Shown piece after piece: positions 56,827-64,000 of a DNA stretch of 64,000 nucleotides. The notes under the pieces are model-generated. The model saw nothing but the letters and a program-made list of their open reading frames with translations. It ran no database searches and had not been told where the DNA came from. The position numbers and the translations under genes were made by a program. How positions within the stretch are numbered: the stretch's first letter is position 1; every line of letters begins with the position of its first letter. This stretch comes from Tetraselmis striata (taxonomy: Eukaryota > Chlorophyta > Chlorodendrophyceae > Chlorodendrales > Chlorodendraceae), in the NCBI GenBank assembly GCA_006384855.1, contig VCJN01002043.1:51657-115656 (forward strand), given 5' to 3'.

Positions 56827-59380
56827 CTGGGCAGCGGATCACGGCCGGCTTAGCCGCCCCCATGCGCCCTGATTCCCCCCTTCCCCCATGTGCTCGATGG
56901 AGTCCGTGCACTGCTGTGTTGCCTCATTGCCCCAGGGATGCCAGGCAGTGGGCAGGCGGGGATACCTCCACCCCGACGCGCAGCTCTGCGTGGCTGTCGG
57001 ACAGCTCATCACCGCTGCATGCCCACTGCGGCCAGCAGCAGGAGCACAACCGCGACCGCCAGGAGGGACGTTCCCTGCGAAGGCAGCGGCCCGCGGCAGC
57101 AGCGGGTGCTCAGCACACGCAGCTCCACCCCCCCCCCCCCCGCGAACCTTGGGCCACCGATGTTATGACCGCACACTGCCCGGCAGCCTGCTGTCCCCGC
57201 GAACACGCTCAGCCGCGTAGGCTGCCTAGGACCGAACGCCCACCACCGGCCGCGGGCAAGCAAGAGGGCGGGGAGCATACGGCCGGTCAGTACCTCGCCA
57301 TCGGAGGAGCCGAGGGGGCGGCGGTCGCGCGGATCTCCCGGCGCCCTGACCCCCGGCCGGAAGATCCCGGGCAAGGGGGAGCCGGTATACCGCTTGGCGG
57401 CGGAGCACGCGCAGGCGGAGCAGCTTCACAGGGAGCAGAGCGCGGCTAGAGTGCTGCTCGCCGCGAGCGCGGCCGAAGCTGGACCATGACGGCGTGAGGG
57501 TACGCGAGTTGACGGCGGCCGGCAGCGCAGGTATCGTACCGCCAGTTCGTCAGGCGGTAGTTGTGATGGGTTTGGTTACACGGGGTAGGCGGTGGTTGCT
57601 ACTGTTGCTTGGTAGCGGTCGCGTGCTGGTAATGTATAAATATGCCGGCGCCAATAAATAACGCGACCGCGTGCGGAGCCGGCCGGCCGCCGCCGGGCCT
57701 GCGGTACCTGTACCAGGGCAGGTATATGTACAGGTAGCGACCAACGCGGTAAGATTATGGATTTATATTTACAGTCGCTACCCCCGCCGGTGTAGCTAGA
57801 CAGATGTACTCTATCCAACATAAATATGTGTGTAATCCTTGTATTAGTCGCTATGTTAGTAATAGACATTCATATCGACTTCTACATGGGCTGGCGGACT
57901 ACATGATAGATAGATAGGCATCGTCGGAACCGCCGGGGCACTGTAGTTAAGGGCATTAATTAGCCCGGTCGCTCTAAGCCTGGCCGCTTAGCGATACATA
58001 CGAGACAGCATACTGTACCTGCTGCGCGTCTGTAAAATAAACATAGACTGGGCGCTTAAATCATAAAATGAGTCGATCGGGACGAGTCGTATATAAATAA
58101 GCATGTAGCGACCATATATATATATACACCATATCCACACCACATATATACGTGTATATCCCTCCATGTATATCACAGATATACGTGTATATCTGAAGCA
58201 GGTCCGCCGCGTAGTGTAGAAGCACATGTACAGGTACAGTACCTGGTACTTGTAGCACTGCAGGCTGTGCAAATACTATTTACTACAGGTACCCGTAGAG
58301 ACTAATTATTGCTCGCGCGCTGAAAGGCATTTCTATTGTACCCGTACGGGTATTAACTTGTTTCGAAAAGTATCATGTATCATATGTGGGCGGGCGGTTA
58401 CATTTCAAATAGCGACTATCAATGCACTTTCTACACAAACAGCGGCTGTACTGTGTATCACGACCAGCACGCGCCGCGCCTTAATTAATATCTACAGGTA
58501 CTGTAATGTACATCACAGGGTACCCAGCACGCGGGATATATACACATATTAATACCGCCACGAGCAGCATGCGAAGTCAACCGACGGGATGAAGTGAAGG
58601 GGCAGAGACTGTGGGTGAAAGCAGCGACCGAGGCTACAGGGAAGTCACGAGCTCGGTTCAGTGCTTTTGGGAGGCTGAGAATTCGGCTTGGTGGGGCGTT
58701 ATCCACACTGCTACGGGGCTTGCTAGGGCGTTATCCACACTGCTACGGACAGTGTGAAATAGAGACGAAGTGAACTGGCAGCCTGACGACTGACGACATG
58801 CCGCGCCACCTGGCACCCGCCAAGAGTACGCACCGCCCAAAAAGGAACCCAGTTGTTTCGCACCTGAACATCCTGCAGAAAGTGCGACGGCTGGTCATGC
58901 GCCTCACGCCAGTGTGCGTCGGCATGGCCAGCGAGTGCGCCAGCCGTCGCGGGCCGGTGGCAGTTGGCGATGCACGCGCAACGGTTCGACAAAGGCGACG
59001 AATGAAACGAGGGCGCCGATAACTGTCTGGCGCCAGCTGAGGAAGCCACCTCTGCCACCTCTGCGGTAGAAGCCAACGCGGGCCTACCGGTGCGACATCA
59101 AGACACGGTTTACCTCGTCAAGCTCCGCGCTACATCTAAGCAAAACCCACGGGCCCGCATGCTGCAACGGGGCCAGCCAGCCAGCCAGCCTCAGGCGGGA
59201 ACGACTGAAATAAGGTCACCACTTCCAGCTGCCGCCGAAAGTACCTGTATATTTGCTGCGCCGCGTCACGTGACGATACCGCCTAGCCATATCCCCATCG
59301 ATACCACCCTTAACTGTCGGGCTAACGCGATTTACTGCACCCGGGTGCAGTAAAGAGGTACGAGTGGTCGACCCACCACA
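56827..59380. other. 5' region of the TMEM131-like gene and gene-poor DNA
   Basis: 56827-57450 is GC-rich and should contain the first exon or exons and promoter of the TMEM131-like gene. On the minus strand GDELSDSHAELRVGVE (about 57010-56965) ends at a GT donor and may be an exon. 57500-58500 is AT-rich with ATATACGTGTATATC repeats. At 58694-58716 and 58726-58748 a 23-bp direct repeat (GGGCGTTATCCACACTGCTA, then CGG) occurs. No further gene is recognised. Confidence 0.45.
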
Positions 59381-59393
59381 ACTACCCCTTTAT
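59381..59393. repeat. LINE target-site duplication, left copy
   Basis: ACTACCCCTTTAT, identical to 62404-62416. The two copies bracket the LINE insertion. Confidence 0.9.
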
Positions 59394-62300
59394 ATTATAT
59401 TACATCAGGGCTTTCACAGAAGCGCACTACAACAGAACTAACAGCAACTATGAAAGGTTGCCAGCAAAAGAGAGACATAAGCATGAAACCAAGGTCGAGC
59501 AGGAGGACAAGGAGCCAAGAACCAAGAAGGAGCCAAGGGAAAACCACGAAGTCACGTAGCTGCCAGGAACTTAAGGAACCCCCGCCCCGGGGTAGGCTAT
59601 CAGGCGCGGCGAGGGCGCTTGCAGCCAATGACCCGGGTCATAGCAACACATGCCGACGAGCGACGCGACGCAGGCGCAGGAGCACCATCACGTGCCGCAC
59701 GCGCGGCCGCAACCCCGCCCGCCAAGAACGTTGTCTGAATGTGCCATGTTGATGAGCAAAGAGAAACGGCGAAGCCACGCAGACAAGAGCTGGCCGATTT
59801 TTTGGCCAGTGTGTGCTTGGCTAGCTTTCGCGAGCTCCACCAAGAAAGCCTCGGCGTGCGGGGCCAGCGAGCCAAACTCGGAAACGGCGAAAGGAACAAA
59901 GCGAAGCATACCGGCAGCGTTTCGGACACCCTCGTCATACTTCTGGATTTTGCGGCGCTCTGCAGCCCGCAAAGCAGTCGTTGGATCCGAGGTTGACACG
60001 CCGAGGATAGGGGCAATGGTGGTATCGACAGCAACCGTGTTTCCGCGGATGCCGCCATACCCAAAAAGCCCAACGTCGGCAGGCCGCCCGTCGCTGCCCT
60101 TCGGGAGAGAAACAAGCACCGACGGGTCCGTGAGGATCTGGACACCCACGCCCAGCGCGGACTTCACGTCGTGGCAAATGTCGGAAAGGCCATGTGCCGC
60201 CCACTCGTGTGCGGCGTGATTGGAGTCGCCACCAGAGCAACGTGCCACGTGGTCAGCGTATGCGACCGCCCAAGTTGAAGGAGTGAACTCCACGCCAGCA
60301 TCCCCAAAAAGGGCAAGCATACCTTGTACCGAGAAGGAGCAATAAGCACAAGAGCATGGCTCGCCAAGGGAGAGGACAGGAGCCGCCGGTAGGCCAAATG
60401 GGCGGCAAGCGGCAACACGGAACATGGAATGGTAGTACTCAGGGGAACGGTCACGGACTTCACCAAGGCGACCCTCACTTGGAGGATCAGTCACCAGGAA
60501 CGCCGTCGCAGCGCGTAAGAGGCGGCCTCGGAAGCGGTTGCTATTAGGGCCGCTTGTAGGCATACGTGCAGCAAGCTTTGCGAAACGGAACGTGTGAATG
60601 CGGTGGCTCAGGGTTTCCTGTACTTTCCGCATGGAGTGCAAGGGGAAGTCCGAGAAATGCGGGATAGCTTGGAGGTCGGCCGCCGAGCGCATTGCAGACG
60701 CCGGCTCAGCCCCGGGGACCGAGCAGCCGGCACGGGCAACGTGGGAGCGCTTGGAGGGGAGCAACTTTAGGGCAGAGGCCAACGGCCCCGCTAGATCTTC
60801 GAGCACCGCGTTTCCACACTCGTCAACGACACGGGTATGAGCGGCGCGAAGCTCGACAGCCCACATCGGCGCCGACGCGTTGGCGCCGGCATCGAGCTCC
60901 AACGTTGGGGTGGTCAAAGCCTGGTGGATCGAGGACGCCCCAACAAGGTAGAGGCTATGAGGGCTGGATACGCCAGACGGGTCGGAAAAGAACGCCCCGG
61001 CGTCGCTCAGGGTGGCGTGTTGAGCACGGAGGAAAGTCACAGCTTGGCCAACCACGAGAGCGGCATCGCCGATGTGGGAGGCATCTGCTATAGCCACATT
61101 ATCGCCGATGCCGAGGCCCCCAAATTGGACCGGGAGGGACAACTGCGTGTGCATGAAGGGCGTATCCAAGAGGTCGGGGCTAACACCCCATATGCCGGCA
61201 AGCGTTGAAAATGCGGCGGCGTCGGCATCTTCGAGGAAAGACGTAATAGTGTCGCCATACCCCTCGGATCGACCCAAGCCCCGAGGTGTGGAGCGGAGAT
61301 GGTGGCCAAAACGACGGCCGCAAACTTGCAGCAACCGAGTAGCAATGTGGGAGTGGAAGTGGTCTGCCAAACCGATAAGCCGGGAGCCGAATTGTCGAAA
61401 TCTTTCGACCGTTTTGTCCAGCCGTTCCCGGGCGAAAATGGCCGAGCCCACAGGGGCACCAAGCACCTTGATTCCGGACGAGGAGACAACAACACCATGC
61501 AACAAATGCCCAAAAGGAAGGGCGCCGAACGGGGACGAAGAGCCAAGCTGACAATACGCCTGTCGTTTGCGAATGGTGACGTTTAGCCCAACGGCGGCAA
61601 AAGCGGACGGGGCCACCCATGTAGCAAGCGCAAGTCCATCGCCAGTGCCGACAAGGTTGACGTCGTCTGAGAAAGCCGCCAACACTGAGTGACTGGGGGC
61701 AGCCGCGCCGATGCGAGCATACACTCGGGCAGCGACGGCGGCGAACATGATGAGGCCGAGGACGCAAACCTGGCGGGCCCCTCGACGGCTTGGAATCCGG
61801 AGAGAAGGACTGGGTTGGGAGCCGTCGAAAACGTACAGATTGGACTCTTGACCATAAAGCATGATCGCCGAACGCAACAGAGGCTGCCAAACAGGGTCCT
61901 CGAGCAGTGTGCGGAACATTTCGGAGCGGTAGAAGGAATTGAACGCGTTTTCGGCGTCAAGCTGCACCAAGACGAGGGATGGATCCGCGGAGTCTAGACT
62001 CGCGAGTCTAGGAGAGATCGCACAAGGAATTGAACTAGTTCCACGCCACCCTTAACGCCAAAACCGAACTGGCCGCGGGCGGCAAGCCATTGGGCGATGG
62101 GCTCGCCATGAGCGCGCAAGAGGACGCGCATAGCGAACCGGACAAGCACGCTGCCGATGCCAATGGGCCGAACGGACCCCTTCATGTCTCCGGCACTTAG
62201 TTCCAACGCATTGCGCTCCGCCGGCGTGAGCTTATCTAGGGGAACCAAGGTAGCGGAGGAAAGGAAATGGGCGACGCCAGCAGGGACCTCCGCATTCGCG

Positions 62301-62403
62301 ATGGCCTCGGCTATGCCACGGAGGTGGGAGCGCGAGCAGAGGGCACGGAGAGCCTCAAAGCGGATGCCATCGAGGAATGGGGCAGAACCATTGGGGCTGC
62401 TGG
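59394..62403 (-). mobile_element. 5'-truncated LINE retrotransposon, copy 3
   Basis: A 3,010-bp insertion bounded by a perfect 13-bp target-site duplication (59381-59393 and 62404-62416). On the minus strand it runs from a truncated reverse-transcriptase frame through a C-terminal endonuclease domain to a 3' tail of about 290 bp ending CCCTGATGTAATATAAT. Two further copies of this family lie at 14363-15541 and 23026-23248. The missing 5' part and the target-site duplication are the standard outcome of target-primed reverse transcription. Confidence 0.92.
59688..62403 (-). pseudogene. LINE polyprotein: reverse transcriptase plus restriction-like endonuclease, broken once
   Basis: The reading frame enters at the truncation (62403) and passes APFLDGIRFEALRAL and RT motifs VRPIGIGSVLVRFAMR and QFGFGVKGGVEL. 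It then meets a stop at about 61994 inside an 18-bp palindrome. From 61970 an intact frame of 760 codons continues: motif A LDAENAFNSF, motif B RQVCVLGLIMF, motif C FSDDVNLVG, then thumb-like sequence. A metal-binding segment with CSCAYC and DHVARC follows, then a PD-(D/E)XK-type block with RPADVGL, VAVDTTIAPIL, RKIQKYDEGV and VPFAVSEFGSL. RT copies the element RNA at the nicked target; the endonuclease makes the nick. The element belongs with the LINEs that carry a C-terminal restriction-like endonuclease rather than an APE domain. Clade within that group is not decided. Confidence 0.85.
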
Positions 62404-62416
62404 ACTACCCCTTTAT
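62404..62416. repeat. LINE target-site duplication, right copy
   Basis: ACTACCCCTTTAT, the partner of 59381-59393, directly adjoining the truncated 5' end of the LINE. Confidence 0.9.
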
Positions 62417-64000
62417 CTACCGCGCTACTGCGCTTTGCCGCTCTTTGAGTATCTTGATACTAACTTGGCCCTCTGGGTTTGGTAGGGCTATCATACCCCA
62501 ACAGGGTTTCCGGGTTGTGATCTGCCGACCCTGAATAAAACTTATAGCGGCCGAATGTCGGGAAAAACGACCGAGAAAACTGCTATGAGAGGATCTTAGG
62601 CCCGGAAGATTTTATCGATTGTCTTTGGTGCCCCCCGCCCCTTTTTTGCCCCCCCCCCCCCCCCCCCGCTTTGGAATTACTTACTTCCTCTGCAATACTG
62701 CTAAAGTACTGCCATCAAACAAATAACAAGGAAATATCATGTTCATGCCATGTACGCATGCAGGAACAGCCAGGGCAGCTAAAAACATGTTATAGATTAA
62801 CTTCTATGGGTATTGGGCACCCCCACCTTCAGGTGAAAAAGGGGGAACTTTGACAGTACTTTGTGCAGTATTGTAGACAAGACTGGGCAGCGGACATGCC
62901 GTTAATATAGGTGCAGGAGGATGCATAGAAGACCATGGCTCATAGATGAATATGCCACATAGACGAATGTAATAAACTAATAAATGACAATGGTGTTTAC
63001 ATCGTCAACCCCAGACCCGCCCGACTGTATGAGACAGCCTACCATGCTATTCATTTTACGTGCAGCACAGCATGATGGACACATCAAAATGCCAGCTGTA
63101 TACCGCCATGTGCTGCGCCTCCTAGTCACTCACTAGCTGGTTGGCAGTCCGTGGCTTCCTACCTCTGTTAGACTTGGCATTGCGAGGCTGCCTTGGCTAG
63201 CTGCTGCTAAGGCTTGCGCCAGCTCCTCCACCGTCGGTTGCTTCGCCATCCTCGCCATGCGAGATCCCGCAACCGCTGGTTTTCGTCGTCCGCAGCACAG
63301 ACACCAAAGTCATCAGCATGAGCTCGGCTGGGGCGCATGACGGGCTCAGTGGGGGTGAGGGTGGTACTCTTCAGTAGGATGACGGGCGTGGCCAGATCCG
63401 GGTGCGCGGCCACAAAAGACACCCGAGGCAAGTAAGGCGCCGGCGTACCCAGTGACCACGCCAGTCAGCACCGCCCCCGCTAGGGCCTCCCCAGGGTGCC
63501 TACGGATCCATGCTCGGCGAGCTTCGGCCGACAAGATCGTTGCCTTGGCCGTGACGCGCGTTCCCGCCACGGACAGCGGGATATTGGGCGCGGTGGCGCG
63601 TTATTGGGTCCGGTGGGAGCGTCGAATTGTTTCGATGGCGGCGGGCGCATTGTGCCACAACGGGCCGCAACTGCCGGCAAAACTAAAAATCTGCTGCCCT
63701 TGGGTGTCGTCCTCTAGGCCTACTCTGTACCGTGGTTTTACGTACTTCGAGTTTTGGGGTTGCTGGAGCTTTAGTTTAGTGAGTGTTGCACTCAGGTGCG
63801 GTAATAATGCACCCGGGTGCACGTGCGTTAGTTGGTTGGCGTTAGTATTCCTTATTCATTATACCATCTTTGCCATCCGTGCCATCCTTGTCAATAATAC
63901 TCGTCACACCACTGCGAAAACGGGGGTTGCCTCGCGTACGAGGATGGTACGTCGAGCAACGTTGGTTGGGTTTACTTCTAAACAGGGAATATCTTCCATG
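62417..64000. other. Gene-poor right end
   Basis: It contains a 19-base C tract (62649-62667). A short minus-strand ORF at 63346-63570 (MAGTRVTAKATILSAEARRA onward, with AGAVLTGVVTGYAGALLASG as a hydrophobic stretch) has protein-like features but no partner exons or family. Nothing else is recognised. Confidence 0.4.

Noticed and set aside
55989-57449. 486-codon plus-strand ORF
   Set aside because: Antisense to the conserved N-terminal TMEM131-like exons; Arg/Pro/Gly-rich composition without any motif.
58694-58748. DnaA boxes (TTATCCACA) of a bacterial origin
   Set aside because: The sequence contains the word twice, but everything around is eukaryotic; it is part of a simple 23-bp direct repeat.

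Overview
The window is nuclear DNA of a green alga (Chlorophyta). The genes are GC-rich and split by many short GT-AG introns. They include a plastid-type starch phosphorylase and proteins with chloroplast-style leaders. TGTAA motifs, the usual poly(A) signal of volvocine-type algae, lie downstream of two genes, and CCCTAAAA-like telomere-type motifs occur. Long gene-poor stretches between the genes are full of transposon debris, AT microsatellites and long poly(G)/poly(C) tracts. I do not claim a species.

Layout, left to right: 1-2923 (-), 5' part of alpha-glucan (starch) phosphorylase. 3375-11480, gene-poor, with a pair of tiny MITEs and two blocks of diverged tandem duplication. 11990-13353 (-), Mu-type glutathione S-transferase. 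14363-15541, a decayed LINE fragment. 17-18.3 kb, a minisatellite and two candidate small secreted peptides. 18600-21390 (-), a Mei2-type RNA-binding protein. 22.6-26.3 kb, mobile DNA: a foldback element, a 223-bp LINE tail with target-site duplication, and a composite element with inverted ends, internal direct repeats and a gag-like ORF. 27553-30841 (+), papain-family cysteine protease. 35506-37750 (+), plastid-targeted SET-domain protein whose intron 3 holds a 60-bp minisatellite. 41591-46072 (-), a divergent CK2-like kinase with an N-terminal signal sequence. 48386-56826 and upstream (-), a TMEM131-family membrane protein of about 1,840 residues. 59394-62403 (-), a 5'-truncated LINE with reverse transcriptase and restriction-like endonuclease, flanked by a perfect 13-bp target-site duplication. 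The right end is gene-poor.

The genes do not form one pathway; this is ordinary eukaryotic gene order. Exon coordinates were worked out by hand from splice signals, reading-frame phase and protein-family conservation. The exon sums for the GST, SET, Mei2-like, protease and TMEM131-like models are multiples of three, the last two only after allowing one single-base indel each.

Three themes deserve attention. (1) One LINE family is present in three copies, two with readable target-site duplications. (2) Otherwise intact genes carry single-base indels in short G/C runs, either assembly error or real damage. (3) Long homopolymer tracts inside genes are nearly always C on the sense strand and lie in introns, often beside a splice site. 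I found no CRISPR array, bacterial operon or clearly new multigene system.
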